Shown: positions 42,648 through 52,065, counted from the first letter of the stretch. The stretch is DNA of 64,000 nucleotides from Nonomuraea muscovyensis (GCF_014207745.1 NZ_JACHJB010000004.1:372001-436000); one strand, 5' to 3'. Notes: generated by a model not told the origin, from the letters alone. A program made the numbers and translations.

Positions 42648-43124
42648 TCAGCCCCTGAGCCGCTCGGTGAGCAGCTTGTGCACGAGGTCCGGCACCAGAC
42701 CCGACACGTCGCCCCCGTACCTGGCGATCTCCTTGACCCTGCTGGACGACAGGAACGAGTATTCGGGGTTCGTCGGCATGAACAGCGTCTCCACGCCCGA
42801 CAGCCGGTAGTTGAGCTGGGCCATCTGCAACTCGTAGTCGAAGTCGCTGACGACCCGGATGCCCTTGACGATGGCCGGGATGTCGTTCTGCTTGCAGAAG
42901 TCGACCAGCAGGCCGTGGAACTTGCGCACCTTGACGTTCGCGAACTCCTTGGTCACGGTCTGCAGGATCTCTATCCTCTCGTCCACCGTGAACAGGCTGC
43001 TCTTCTCCAGGTTGATGAGCACGGCCACGGTGACCTCGTCGTACAGCCGGGCGGCCCGGCCGATGATGTCGAGGTGACCGTTCGTGATGGGGTCGAACGA
43101 CCCCGGGCAGACAACGCGGCGCAA
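42648..43124 (-). CDS. coaD: phosphopantetheine adenylyltransferase
   Basis: A 158-residue enzyme of coenzyme A synthesis that joins 4'-phosphopantetheine and ATP. The nucleotidyltransferase HxGH-type motif is GSFDPITNGHLDII, and the end has EYSFLSSSRVKEIARYGGDV. The TTG at 43124 follows GGAGGCG at good spacing and gives the family's usual length; the open frame upstream is not supported. It lies just downstream of rsmD, a common pairing. Confidence 0.96.
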   Translation of the reverse strand: MRRVVCPGSFDPITNGHLDIIGRAARLYDEVTVAVLINLEKSSLFTVDERIEILQTVTKEFANVKVRKFHGLLVDFCKQNDIPAIVKGIRVVSDFDYELQMAQLNYRLSGVETLFMPTNPEYSFLSSSRVKEIARYGGDVSGLVPDLVHKLLTERLRG

Positions 43125-43150
43125 GACGCCTCCCAGGTCTAGGGGCAGGT

Positions 43151-43768
43151 CTACGGGTTCCCGGCGGCGCGACCGTACCAAACGGACGCTTCCCCATAAC
43201 GACGGACCCTCTCCTCAACGTAGCCTTCGGGCCACATCAGGGCCTTTCCCCTCGTCTCCCTCTCGAACGCCACCAAAGCGCCCTCCCCCAGCCACCCGTT
43301 GTCCCGCAACAGCTCCAGCACCCGGGTGACCTCCTCACCGGACACGGCGTACGGCGGATCGGCGAACACGATGTCGTACGGCTCGCCTCGCGGCTCCTCG
43401 GGCGACCCCTCGCCCCGCCCCCCTCCCCCGGGCGGCCTGGCCAGCAGGCGCTCCACCTTGTCCGCCACCACCTGGGCCCCGTCCAGCTCCAGCGTCCGGA
43501 CGTTGGCCCTGATCGTGCGGACCGCCCTGGGGTCCGACTCGACGAGCAGCGCGTGGGCCGCCCCCCGCGACAGCGCCTCCAGCCCGACGGCCCCCGAGCC
43601 CGCGTACAGGTCCATCACCCGCGCGCCCGCCAGCCCGTACAGCGAGTCGAGCGTCAAGAAGATCCCTTCTCGTGCCCTGTCACTGGTCGGCCTGGTGCCG
43701 CGCCCCGGCGGCACGACCAGGCGTCGCCCACCCGCGACGCCCGCGATGATCCGAGTCATGGGGGTCAT
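43151..43768 (-). CDS. rsmD: 16S rRNA (guanine(966)-N(2))-methyltransferase
   Basis: A 205-residue SAM-dependent methyltransferase acting on G966 of 16S rRNA. Motif I is VMDLYAGSGAVGLEALSRGA and the catalytic motif IV is VFADPPYAVSG; the N-terminal RIIAGVAGGRRLVVPPGRGT is family-typical. A proline/glycine-rich insert near residues 115-130 is a small actinobacterial extra. Either the ATG at 43768 or the one at 43759 may start the protein. Confidence 0.94.
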   Translation of the reverse strand: MTPMTRIIAGVAGGRRLVVPPGRGTRPTSDRAREGIFLTLDSLYGLAGARVMDLYAGSGAVGLEALSRGAAHALLVESDPRAVRTIRANVRTLELDGAQVVADKVERLLARPPGGGGRGEGSPEEPRGEPYDIVFADPPYAVSGEEVTRVLELLRDNGWLGEGALVAFERETRGKALMWPEGYVEERVRRYGEASVWYGRAAGNP

Positions 43769-43955
43769 TGTTCCGCATATCGGCGCAGGTCAAGAGTGGA
43801 CAAGTGTCGGCCTCGACAGCGCAAGGGTGATTCACAACACCCCGCCTGCCACGCATGATGAGTCTGCGGCCTTCGAGGTGACCCATAAGAAGGCCGACCG
43901 GCGTGGTCGTGAGCCCTTCCGCACGCCGGTTCCCCCGGCACCTGACCCGGGGGGC

Positions 43956-44009
43956 TGGGCCCAGCCGGGGACGGCATTCGGGGGGAGGCCGTCCCCAAGG
44001 CTGGGCCCA
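43956..44009 (-). terminator. long stem-loop in the recG-rsmD gap
   Basis: Arms tgggcccagcc-ggggacggc and gccgtcccc-aa-ggctgggccca form a 20-bp stem with a 2-base bulge and a 12-base loop. It lies about 110 bases past the recG stop on the minus strand and is a likely terminator. The rest of the 349-base gap (43769-44117) shows no convincing gene. Confidence 0.7.
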
Positions 44010-44117
44010 ACACCTTTTCCACACCGGCCACCCGTACGGGGCCCCAGGGCCTCGCCCACGTCCGGCCGCGGCTCCTGCAACGGGCCCCGTGTGGTCAGCG
44101 GTCGCCGGACCGGGCCG

Positions 44118-46307
44118 TCAGGTCTTCTCCAGGTATTCGGCCCGCTCGTCCGCCAGCAGCCGGTCGATCTCCGCCCGCAGCCCCTCGTGCGCCACCAGCT
44201 CCGGATCGCCGGCCAGCAGCAGCGCCGCCTCCTCCCGGGCCGCCTCGATCACGTCCTCGTCGCGCAGCAGTTGCAACAGCTTCAGCGACGACCGCTTGCC
44301 CGACTGGGCGGCGCCGAGCACGTCGCCCTCGCGCCGCTGCTCCAGGTCCACCCGCGACAGCTCGAACCCGTCGAGCGTCGAGGCCACCGCTTCGAGCCGG
44401 GCGCGCGCCGGGGTGCCCTCGGGGAAGTCGGACACCAGCAGGCACAGCCCCGGCAGCCCGCCCCGGCCGACCCGGCCGCGGAGCTGGTGGAGCTGGGAGA
44501 CCCCGAACCGGTCGGCGTCCATGATGACCATGACGGAGGAGTTGGGCACGTCGACGCCCACCTCGATCACGGTCGTCGCCACCAGCACGTCGAGCTCGCC
44601 CTTGGTGAACGCCCGCATGACCGCGTCCTTCTCCTCCGGTGGCAGCTTGCCGTGCAGGACGCCGAGGCGCAGGCCGTGCAGCGGCCCTTCGGACAGCAGC
44701 TCGGCCACGTCGAGGACGGCCAGCGGCGGCCGGCGCTCGTCGTCGGCGGGAGGCTGGTCAGCCGACGCCCGCAGGTCGCCCTCGTCGCCCTCCAGGTCAC
44801 CGATGCGGGGACAGACGATGTAGGCCTGCCGGCCCAGGCCGACCTCCTCGCGCACCCGCTCCCAGGTGCGATCCAGGAAGTGGGGCTTCTCGGCGGCGGG
44901 CACCACGTGGGTGGTGATCGGAGCACGCCCGGAGGGCAGCTGCGACAGCGTGGAGACCTCCAGGTCGCCGAAGACGGTCATGGCGACCGTGCGCGGGATC
45001 GGCGTGGCGGTCATGACGAGCACGTGGGGCCGCCCGCCGCCGGCCTTCTCGCGCAGGGCGTCGCGCTGCTCGACGCCGAAGCGGTGCTGCTCGTCGACCA
45101 CGACGAGACCCAGATCGGCGAACTGGACGTGCTCCTGCAGCAGGGCGTGCGTGCCCACGACGATGCCGGCCGTGCCGGAGGCCGCGTCGAGCAGGGCGGA
45201 GCGGCGGGCGGCGGCCCCCATGGAGCCGGTGAGCAACGTGACGGCGGTGCCGCCGAACATGCCGCCCTGCGCCAGGTCGCCCAGCATGGTGGTGATCGAG
45301 CGGTGGTGCTGCTGGGCGAGCACCTCGGTGGGGGCCAGCAGCACGGCCTGGCCGCCCGCGTCGACCACCTGGAGCATCGCGCGCAGCGCGACCACGGTCT
45401 TGCCCGCGCCGACCTCACCCTGCAGCAACCGGTGCATGGGGTGCTCGCGGGCGAGGTCGTCGGCGATCTCCTCGCCGACGAGCGCCTGCCCCTCGGTCAG
45501 CGCGAACGGCAGGCGGGTGTCGAAGTCGGCCAGCAGCCCGTCGCCGCGGCGCGGACGCGCCTTGGCGGGCCAGGCGACCGCCGCCTGCCTGCGCTGCAGC
45601 AGCACGGCCTGCAGCACGAACGCCTCGTCGAACTTCAGCCGCTGCCTGGCCCGGTGCACGTCGGCGAAGTCCTTCGGGCGGTGGATCGCGATCAGCGCCT
45701 CGCCGAGGTCCTGCAGGCCGTGGCGCACGCGCAGGTCGCCGGGGAGGGGATCGTGGAGCGGCCCGAGCGTGTCGAGCACCACGCCGACCGCCCGCCGGAT
45801 CACCCAGGGCGTGAGGTCCTTGCCGGCGGGGTAGATCGGCACCGGCGCGGCCGAGAACTCCTCGGCGCTGGCCTCGCTCTCCTCGAACAGCTCGAACTCG
45901 GGGTGCGCGAGCTGCCACCGGGGGTGGGCGCGCGCGCCGAACAGCCCCACCTTGCCGGCGAACATGCCGCGCCGCCCCGGCTTGAGCCGCGCCTCGGCGA
46001 CGTGGGAGCCCTTGCCGAAGAACGCCAGGTAGATCTTGTTGCGGGCGCCGTCGACGACCTCGACCTCCAGCCAGGTGCCGCCGCGGTTGCGCATGGGCTT
46101 GCGCATGAGCCTGCTCACCTCGCCCACCACGGTGACGTGCTCGTCGACCTCCAGCGCGTCGAGCGAGGTCAGCTCGCCGCGCTCGGCGTAGCGGCGTGGG
46201 TAGTGGCGCAGCAGGTCGCCGACCGTCTCCAGGCCGAGCACGCTGTGCAGCAACTTGGCGGTCTTCGGGTCGAGCGCCTTGGTCAGCGGCTCGTCGAAAC
46301 GGCTCAC
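44118..46307 (-). CDS. recG: ATP-dependent DNA helicase RecG
   Basis: A 729-residue helicase that remodels stalled replication forks and Holliday junctions. The N-terminal wedge domain (to about 220) includes LETVGDLLRHYPRRYAERGE. Helicase motifs: I LQGEVGAGKTVVALRAML, II VDEQHRFGV, III VMTATPIPRTVAMTVFGD, V LVATTVIEVGVDVPNSSVMV, VI HQLRGRVGRGGLPGLCLL. A GTG start is used. It lies 46 bases downstream of the DAK2-domain kinase gene. Confidence 0.97.
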   Translation of the reverse strand: MSRFDEPLTKALDPKTAKLLHSVLGLETVGDLLRHYPRRYAERGELTSLDALEVDEHVTVVGEVSRLMRKPMRNRGGTWLEVEVVDGARNKIYLAFFGKGSHVAEARLKPGRRGMFAGKVGLFGARAHPRWQLAHPEFELFEESEASAEEFSAAPVPIYPAGKDLTPWVIRRAVGVVLDTLGPLHDPLPGDLRVRHGLQDLGEALIAIHRPKDFADVHRARQRLKFDEAFVLQAVLLQRRQAAVAWPAKARPRRGDGLLADFDTRLPFALTEGQALVGEEIADDLAREHPMHRLLQGEVGAGKTVVALRAMLQVVDAGGQAVLLAPTEVLAQQHHRSITTMLGDLAQGGMFGGTAVTLLTGSMGAAARRSALLDAASGTAGIVVGTHALLQEHVQFADLGLVVVDEQHRFGVEQRDALREKAGGGRPHVLVMTATPIPRTVAMTVFGDLEVSTLSQLPSGRAPITTHVVPAAEKPHFLDRTWERVREEVGLGRQAYIVCPRIGDLEGDEGDLRASADQPPADDERRPPLAVLDVAELLSEGPLHGLRLGVLHGKLPPEEKDAVMRAFTKGELDVLVATTVIEVGVDVPNSSVMVIMDADRFGVSQLHQLRGRVGRGGLPGLCLLVSDFPEGTPARARLEAVASTLDGFELSRVDLEQRREGDVLGAAQSGKRSSLKLLQLLRDEDVIEAAREEAALLLAGDPELVAHEGLRAEIDRLLADERAEYLEKT

Positions 46308-46353
46308 GGCTCTATGTTCTACCGCCTGCGACCGACAGGAACCACGCGCCGCC

Positions 46354-47898
46354 TCACTCCACGCCGATGAGCAGCGGGTAGCCGCCCTGCTCCCCGTCGT
46401 AGACCACGAGGTCGGCGTCGGGCCGTGTCCTGCCCAGGTGGTGTTCGAGCCGTACGGCCAGCTCGGCCGGCGCGTCCACCCCCGTCACCAGCGTCACGAG
46501 CTCGCCGCCGCCCGCCAGCATCCGGTCGACCACCGCCTCGGCCACCTCGTCGAGCCGCGCGCCGATCACCGCGACGTCGCCGTCGATCAGGCCCAGCACG
46601 TCGCCGGGACGGCACGGCCCGGCGCTGGTGACGGCCTCCCTGTCGGCCACCACGACGTGCCCGTGCCGGGTGTGCCCGGCCGCGTCGGTCATCGCGACCA
46701 CGTCGTCGTCGAAGCGGCGCAGCGGGTCGTGGACGGCCAGCGCCGCCAGCCCCTGCACGGTGGCCCTGGTCGGGAGCACGCTGACCACGGCCCCGTCCTC
46801 GCGGGCGATCTCCGCCGCGGCGACCGCGACGGCCCGGGCGCCCTCGTCGTTGGGCAGCACGGCCACCTCGCCGCCCGCCTGCCTGATCGCGGCCAGCATG
46901 TCGGGCAGGGAGGGGCTGGTGCCGGGCGCCCGCCGCACCACGACCGCGCCGCACTCCTCGAACAGCGCCGCGATGCCGTCGCCGGCCGCCACCGCCACCA
47001 CTCCCCTGCCGGCGCCGCCGCGGTGGGTCCGCTCGGCCAGGTAGGTGATGCGGATCCGGTGCGGACGGCCCACGCGCAGCGCCGCCTCGACGGCGGGGCC
47101 GGCCTCGTCCACGTGGACGTGCACGTTCCACAGCCCGTCGCCGCCCACCACGACCAGCGAGTCGCCCATCTCGTCGAGCTCGCGGCGCAGCCCGGCCACG
47201 GCCGGGTCGTCGGCGTCGAGCAGGTACATCACCTCGTACCCGGCGCCCACCTCGCTCATCGGCGCCACCCGGCCGGTCGGCGCCGGCACCTCGAAGCGCT
47301 CGCTGGTGGCACCGGTGACCACGGCCACCAGGGACTCCAGGATGATGGCCAGCCCGGCGCCGCCCGCGTCCACGACGCCGCTGCGCGCCAGCACGTCGAG
47401 CTGCTCGGGGGTGCGCCGCAGCGCCGAGCGGGCCGCGCCGGCCGCCCGCCGGGCGACCTCGGCCAGCCCGCCGTCACAGTCCTGTACGGCCCGCGCCACC
47501 GCGCCGAGCACGCTCAGCACCGTGCCCTCGACGGGTCTGGCCACCGCCTCCCGGGCCAGCGACGCCGCCCTGGCGAGCCCGGCGCGCAGGTCGGCGCCGT
47601 CCTTCAGCACGTCGGCGAGCCCGCGCAGCGCCTGGCTGACGATGACCCCCGAGTTGCCCCTGGCGCCGACCAGCGCGCCGTACGAGAGCGTCTGCCACAC
47701 CACCGACGCCTCCACGTCGTCGGGCAGCGCCTCGACGGCCTCGGCGGCGGACAGCATGGTGAGGTGGAGGTTGGTGCCGGTGTCGCCGTCGGCGACGGGG
47801 AAGACGTTGAGCGCGTCGATCTCGGCGCGGGCCCGCCCGAGCGCGTCGGCGGCCAGACGTATCCAGCGGCGTACCCCGGACGGGTCGAGAACCTCCAT
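46354..47898 (-). CDS. DAK2 domain-containing protein (FakA-like fatty acid kinase)
   Basis: A 514-residue protein. The DhaL/DAK2 kinase domain (1-200) has the metal/ATP motif NVFPVADGDTGTNLHLTM and GARGNSGVIVSQALRG. A middle domain and a C-terminal region (PFam FakA-C type) follow, including VDAGGAGLAIILESLVAVV and MLAGGGELVTLVTG. FakA phosphorylates fatty acids carried by FakB; no fakB is in the window. The family is certain, the substrate inferred. It lies upstream of recG and diverges from rpmB, as in many actinobacteria. Confidence 0.9.
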   Translation of the reverse strand: MEVLDPSGVRRWIRLAADALGRARAEIDALNVFPVADGDTGTNLHLTMLSAAEAVEALPDDVEASVVWQTLSYGALVGARGNSGVIVSQALRGLADVLKDGADLRAGLARAASLAREAVARPVEGTVLSVLGAVARAVQDCDGGLAEVARRAAGAARSALRRTPEQLDVLARSGVVDAGGAGLAIILESLVAVVTGATSERFEVPAPTGRVAPMSEVGAGYEVMYLLDADDPAVAGLRRELDEMGDSLVVVGGDGLWNVHVHVDEAGPAVEAALRVGRPHRIRITYLAERTHRGGAGRGVVAVAAGDGIAALFEECGAVVVRRAPGTSPSLPDMLAAIRQAGGEVAVLPNDEGARAVAVAAAEIAREDGAVVSVLPTRATVQGLAALAVHDPLRRFDDDVVAMTDAAGHTRHGHVVVADREAVTSAGPCRPGDVLGLIDGDVAVIGARLDEVAEAVVDRMLAGGGELVTLVTGVDAPAELAVRLEHHLGRTRPDADLVVYDGEQGGYPLLIGVE

Positions 47899-48096
47899 GC
47901 GCGACGTTCCAACCTCCCGGGTGCGCTACCGTTAGCGAGGAGAATATCTCCGCATCCGTCCGAGTCCAGTGCTCGAGTTCGCACCGAGGGGTGTGGATCG
48001 GATATCCTCGGCTGGCTAGCCGGTTGTCCCGGCATGCCCTCCGCCCGACAGCATCAAGCGGACTGGGCTACATCGACTGTTAAAAGGAGCGATACC

Positions 48097-48282
48097 GTGG
48101 CTGCCGTCTGCGATGTCTGCCGCAAGGGGCCGATCTTCGGCAACAACGTGTCCCACTCCCACCGCCGCACCCGCCGTCGTTGGAACCCCAACATTCAGAC
48201 GGTTCGCGCGGTCGTCGGCGGCACGCCGAAGAAGCTCAACGTCTGCACCTCGTGCATCAAGGCGGGCAAGGTCACCCGCTAG
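48097..48282 (+). CDS. rpmB: 50S ribosomal protein L28
   Basis: A 61-residue L28 protein (starts MAAVCDVCRKGPIFGNNVSH). Two CxxC pairs (CDVC, CTSC) identify the zinc-binding form. The GTG start follows AAAGGAG. It is divergent from the DAK2/recG unit and followed by a strong terminator. Confidence 0.96.
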   Translation: MAAVCDVCRKGPIFGNNVSHSHRRTRRRWNPNIQTVRAVVGGTPKKLNVCTSCIKAGKVTR

Positions 48283-48295
48283 TTCGACTTCCGTA

Positions 48296-48336
48296 CGAAG
48301 GCCCGCCGCCCGTGACTCACGGGCGGCGGGCCTTCG
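48296..48336. terminator. terminator between convergent rpmB and thiD
   Basis: A perfect 20-bp stem (arms cgaaggcccgccgcccgtga and its complement) around a single base begins 14 bases after rpmB and ends 15 bases before the thiD stop, so it can serve both genes. Confidence 0.9.
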
Positions 48337-48350
48337 TCGTGCCCGGCGGC

Positions 48351-49145
48351 TCAGCGCCAGCGCCAGGCGTGGTCCACGGGGCCGATGCCGTCACCCAGCG
48401 GGAAGCCCTGCCGGATCGCGCCCGTCACGTACTCCTTGGCCCTGCCCACCGCGCCCGGCACGTCCTCCCCCAGCGCCAGGTACGACGCGACGGCGGAGGC
48501 GAGGGTGCAGCCGGTGCCGTGGGTGTGGCGGTTGTCGAGCCGCTCGGCGGCGAACCGGTGCTCGCTCGTGCCGTCCGTCAGCAGGTCAACCGGCTCGCCC
48601 GGCAGATGGCCGCCCTTGATCAGCGCCCACGCCGGCCCCAGTTCCAGCACGGCGTCGGCGGCGCGGCGCAGGTCGTCCTCGCCCTCGACCTTCACGCCGG
48701 TGAGCTGCTCCACCTCCCACAGGTTGGGGGTGACGACGGTGGCGAGGGGCAGCAGCCGGGTCTTGACCGTCTCGACGGCCTCGGGGGCGAGCAGCGGGTC
48801 TCCATGCTTGGACACCCCCACGGGGTCGACCACCAGCGGCGCCCCGTACGCGCCGAGCGACTCGGCCACGACCTCGACGAGCCGGGGCGAGGCCAGCATG
48901 CCGGTCTTGACGGCCTGCGCGCCGATGTCGCCCAGCACGGAGTCGAGCTGCGCGCGCACCGCCTCGGGCGGCAGTTCCCAGTAGCCCTGGACGCCCAGGG
49001 AGTTCTGGGCCGTCACCGCGGCGATGACGCTCATGCCGTGCACGCCGAGCGCGAGCATGGTCTTGAGATCAGCCTGGATGCCCGCCCCGCCGCCGGAGTC
49101 GGATCCGGCGACGGTGAGCACGCGAGGAGGGGTCAAAGCGGTCAT
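48351..49145 (-). CDS. thiD: hydroxymethylpyrimidine/phosphomethylpyrimidine kinase
   Basis: A 264-residue ribokinase-fold enzyme of thiamine synthesis that phosphorylates HMP and HMP-P. Key blocks are VLTVAGSDSGGGAGIQADLK at the start, AVKTGMLASPRLVEVV, VVDPVGVSKHGDPLL, VTPNLWEVEQLTG and the catalytic anion hole HTHGTGCTLASAVASYLALG. The ATG at 49145 follows ATGGGG; a start three codons upstream is possible. thiL lies 2 kb upstream on the same strand. Confidence 0.94.
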   Translation of the reverse strand: MTALTPPRVLTVAGSDSGGGAGIQADLKTMLALGVHGMSVIAAVTAQNSLGVQGYWELPPEAVRAQLDSVLGDIGAQAVKTGMLASPRLVEVVAESLGAYGAPLVVDPVGVSKHGDPLLAPEAVETVKTRLLPLATVVTPNLWEVEQLTGVKVEGEDDLRRAADAVLELGPAWALIKGGHLPGEPVDLLTDGTSEHRFAAERLDNRHTHGTGCTLASAVASYLALGEDVPGAVGRAKEYVTGAIRQGFPLGDGIGPVDHAWRWR

Positions 49146-49162
49146 GTACCCCATCCAACCAT

Positions 49163-50974
49163 TCAGCTGACGGCGCAATCCCCACCGATCAGCCCACAGT
49201 TGGCCGGCGGGGCTGCCTTGCCCGTCGCGGAGAAGGTGACCGTGGCCGACCGGCCCGCCTCCAGCGAGCCCTTCATGTCGATGATCAACAGGTCGCCGTC
49301 CTGCGACCACTCGGCGCCCTGCACCTTCAGGACGCGCCCCTCGACCGGCAGGGACAGGGTGGGCGACCGCAGCGTCTCCGCGGAGGCGTTGACGACGTCC
49401 ACCTGCGCCGTGTAGGCGGTCACGTTCTGGCGGACGACGTCGAAGTCGACGTTCACCGTCTGCCCGCCGCCCTGCGCCGGGGCGGTGACGGTGCCGGTCG
49501 GCAGCGGGGCGGCGGTCGTGCCGTCGGTCGGCCGGCCTCCGGGGTCGATGATCGTCGTGACCTCGTCGGTGGGCGTCTCGGCCGGAGTGCTCTCCTCGAA
49601 GGTCGTCGGGAACGGGTCCACCGTCGGCTTGGCCGTCGCCTTCTTCGTCCGGGTCGGCTTGGGCTCCGGCGAGCTGGTACGGCGGGGCGCCGGCCCGGTG
49701 GCCGTGGCCCGCGGCGTCGGGGTGTCGGACGGCGCGGCTTCCTCGGTGGGCTCCTCGGTGGGTTCCTCGGCCTCCTCTTCCCCCTCCGCCGGTGCGTCGG
49801 CTTCACCGGCGGGCGAGGAGGCGAGCGGCTGGTTGGAGCCCTGCACGGCGGCGCAGGTGGCGCCCTGGCACTGCTCGGGCCCGCCGGAGCCGCTCATCAG
49901 CTTCACCCCGGCGACGGTGCCGCCGAGCACGACGACCACGGCGGCGACGGAGAGCAGCGCGAGCCGTCCCCTGCGCCCGCCGTTCGGGGCGTCGATCCTG
50001 CCGTCGTCGCCCTCGCCGGGAGGCGGCTTGCGGCGCCCGCGCCGGCGCGAGACCGGCTCCTCCTCGCCCTTCGGCTCGTCGGACGACCAGCCGGAGCCGA
50101 GGAAGCCGTTGTCGCGTTCGGACCATTCCGGCGCTGGGGCGTCGACCATCGTGGGACTGCCGTACACCTTGATGTCACCGGGCTCGGGCGGTCCGGCGGG
50201 AGCCTGGAGCACCTGGGTGCCTTCGGCGCCGTCCGGGCCGTACGGAGCCCCGTGGCCGTCGACGGGTCCCGCCGGGCCGGGTGCGCCGAACGGGTCCGCT
50301 CCGGGCGGCGCGGCCGGCCGCCCGAAGCCCTGGGTGCCGGTGTCGCCGAAGGCCGGCTGCGGGCCCGTGTCGCCGAACGCGCCGGCTCCCGGCGCCGCCG
50401 TGGAGGGCCCGAAGACGTGGGTGTCGGACGGCTCCGGCACTCCGGGACGTCCGGCGGCCGGGAACGGGCCGGAGCCGCCGCCGAAGGGATCGGCCGGACG
50501 GGGGCCGTCGAAGGCGGGCGGGCCGCCGAAGGCCTGGGTGCTCTCCGAGACCTCACCGGCCCCGGGGGTGTCCCACTCGGGCGGTCGCGTGAACGCGCCC
50601 GTCGTCTCGAACGGCTGCTCGGCCGGTGGTACGGCGGGGCTGTCGGCGCGGGGCGGCGGCGGGGCGAAGGCCCCGGTCGTCTCGAAGGGGTCGGGCTGCG
50701 ACTGGCGGATCGTCTCGCCGGGGTCGCGCTTGGGCATGGGCGCCCACTGGCCCGTCACCTCGGCCCGGTCCGGGAGCTCCGGCCAGCCGGGCGGCTCGGC
50801 CCGCTGCTCGTCCACCTTGTCCCAGAAGGAGCTCTTGGCGGTCGGGTCCGGCACGGCGGCCCACTGCGCGGCGCGGTCGGCGTTGATCCCGAGGTCCCCC
50901 TCCGGAGAGTCGTCGGATCTGCCGTTCCCCCGTTCGTTCGCGTCGTCGGATCCACCTGTGCCGTGGCGGCCCAT
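49163..50974 (-). CDS. membrane-anchored protein with disordered N-terminus and CBM2-like C-terminal domain
   Basis: A 603-residue protein. Residues 1-330 are Pro/Gly/Asp-rich and disordered and contain repeated short motifs (FETTGAFAPPP, FETTGAFTRPP, STQAFGGPP, TGTQGFGRP, GTQVLQAP). Residues 340-362 form one membrane helix (LALLSVAAVVVVLGGTVAGV). A Pro/Thr/Glu-rich linker follows, then a beta-sandwich of CBM2 type (about 500-603: VNVDFDVVRQNVTAYTAQVD, SLEAGRSATVTFSATG, ending ANCGLIGGDC). The topology is type II, with the CBM outside. The spaced T-x-x-F sites look like Ser/Thr-kinase/FHA targets (inference). Confidence 0.75.
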   Translation of the reverse strand: MGRHGTGGSDDANERGNGRSDDSPEGDLGINADRAAQWAAVPDPTAKSSFWDKVDEQRAEPPGWPELPDRAEVTGQWAPMPKRDPGETIRQSQPDPFETTGAFAPPPPRADSPAVPPAEQPFETTGAFTRPPEWDTPGAGEVSESTQAFGGPPAFDGPRPADPFGGGSGPFPAAGRPGVPEPSDTHVFGPSTAAPGAGAFGDTGPQPAFGDTGTQGFGRPAAPPGADPFGAPGPAGPVDGHGAPYGPDGAEGTQVLQAPAGPPEPGDIKVYGSPTMVDAPAPEWSERDNGFLGSGWSSDEPKGEEEPVSRRRGRRKPPPGEGDDGRIDAPNGGRRGRLALLSVAAVVVVLGGTVAGVKLMSGSGGPEQCQGATCAAVQGSNQPLASSPAGEADAPAEGEEEAEEPTEEPTEEAAPSDTPTPRATATGPAPRRTSSPEPKPTRTKKATAKPTVDPFPTTFEESTPAETPTDEVTTIIDPGGRPTDGTTAAPLPTGTVTAPAQGGGQTVNVDFDVVRQNVTAYTAQVDVVNASAETLRSPTLSLPVEGRVLKVQGAEWSQDGDLLIIDMKGSLEAGRSATVTFSATGKAAPPANCGLIGGDCAVS

Positions 50975-51102
50975 TTGGCTGCCCTTTCTGCCGGTTACCG
51001 ATGGCCGCCAATCTTCATAACACCTTTGCTACGCCTTTGTCACAGCAATCCCGTGAGTCAAACCTCATATAGGCAAAAATGTCCGCAATCCGGAACAAGC
51101 GG

Positions 51103-52065
51103 TCACCGAAAGTGATCCCATCCGCCCTGAACCGCGGACCGTCCTCGTACGTACACTCCTTCGCCCGCCACGACCCGCCCCACGACCTGCCACGACGGCG
51201 GCAACGCCACGTCCGGCGGGAACGTCGCAGCTAGTGCGTGGTCATCACCCCCCGTGAGCACCCAGTCGAGCGGATCGGCCCCGAGCTCCTTCGCGGCGGC
51301 GGCCACCGGCTCGCCCACGGTGAAGGCGGCGGGATCCAGCTCGATCCGCACCCCGCTCGCCTTCGCGACGTGCCCGAGGTCCTGCAGCAGCCCGTCGCTC
51401 ACGTCCAGCATCGCGCCGGCTCCGAGCCGGGCCGCCTCGGGACCGCACCGGTACGGCGGGCGCGGACGCCGATGCGCCGCCACGGCCTCCCCCAGCGCCG
51501 ACCCCTCCTCGACGGGAGCCTGCCCGTAGCGGCCCGCCTCCAGCAGCGCGAGCCCGGCGGCGGCGTGTCCCAGCCGCCCGGCCACGGCGACCACCTGCCC
51601 CGGCCGGGCCCCGGACCGGGTCACCGGCGCGCTCCCGCCCAGGTCGCCCAGCGCCGTCACGCCGAGAACCACCAGGTCGCACCCGGTGACGTCGCCCCCG
51701 GCCACGCTCGCCCCCACCTCGGCGCACTCGTCGCGGAACCCGTCGGTCAGCGCGTCGAGCCAGTCGACCGGCAGGTCCGCCGGCATCCCCAGCCCGATCA
51801 CGAGGCAGGTCGGCACCGCCCCCATCGCGGCCACGTCGGCGAGGTTCTGGGCGGCGGCCTTGCGGCCGACGTCGTAGCCGCTGGACCAATCGCGACGAAA
51901 GTGCCTACCCTCGATCAGGAGGTCCGTCGACACCACGACACGCCCGTCGGGCGCGCTGACCATCGCGGCGTCGTCTCCGGGGCCGAGTAGAACAGCCGCA
52001 CTCTGGGGTAGACGTCCGGAAATCCGACCCACCGCTCCGAATTCGCCTAGATCACCTACTCTGAT
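51103..52065 (-). CDS. thiL: thiamine-monophosphate kinase
   Basis: A 320-residue enzyme that makes thiamine diphosphate, the last step of the pathway. It has LLGPGDDAAMV (Mg/ATP site), VVSTDLLIEGRHFRRDWSSG, RKAAAQNLADVAAMGAVPT, SVAGGDVTGCDLVV and LDVSDGLLQDLGHVAKASGV. The start is odd: a perfect AGGAGG lies 6 bases before ATC at 52065, exactly where the family begins, but no ATG, GTG or TTG is in frame there. A TTG at 52116 gives 17 extra residues with only a weak ribosome site. I place the start at the ATC. Confidence 0.85.
   Translation of the reverse strand: MRVGDLGEFGAVGRISGRLPQSAAVLLGPGDDAAMVSAPDGRVVVSTDLLIEGRHFRRDWSSGYDVGRKAAAQNLADVAAMGAVPTCLVIGLGMPADLPVDWLDALTDGFRDECAEVGASVAGGDVTGCDLVVLGVTALGDLGGSAPVTRSGARPGQVVAVAGRLGHAAAGLALLEAGRYGQAPVEEGSALGEAVAAHRRPRPPYRCGPEAARLGAGAMLDVSDGLLQDLGHVAKASGVRIELDPAAFTVGEPVAAAAKELGADPLDWVLTGGDDHALAATFPPDVALPPSWQVVGRVVAGEGVYVRGRSAVQGGWDHFR

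Noticed and set aside
43769..44117. Several small ORFs on both strands in the recG-rsmD gap
   Set aside because: They overlap the long stem-loop, lack ribosome sites and have shadow-frame composition.
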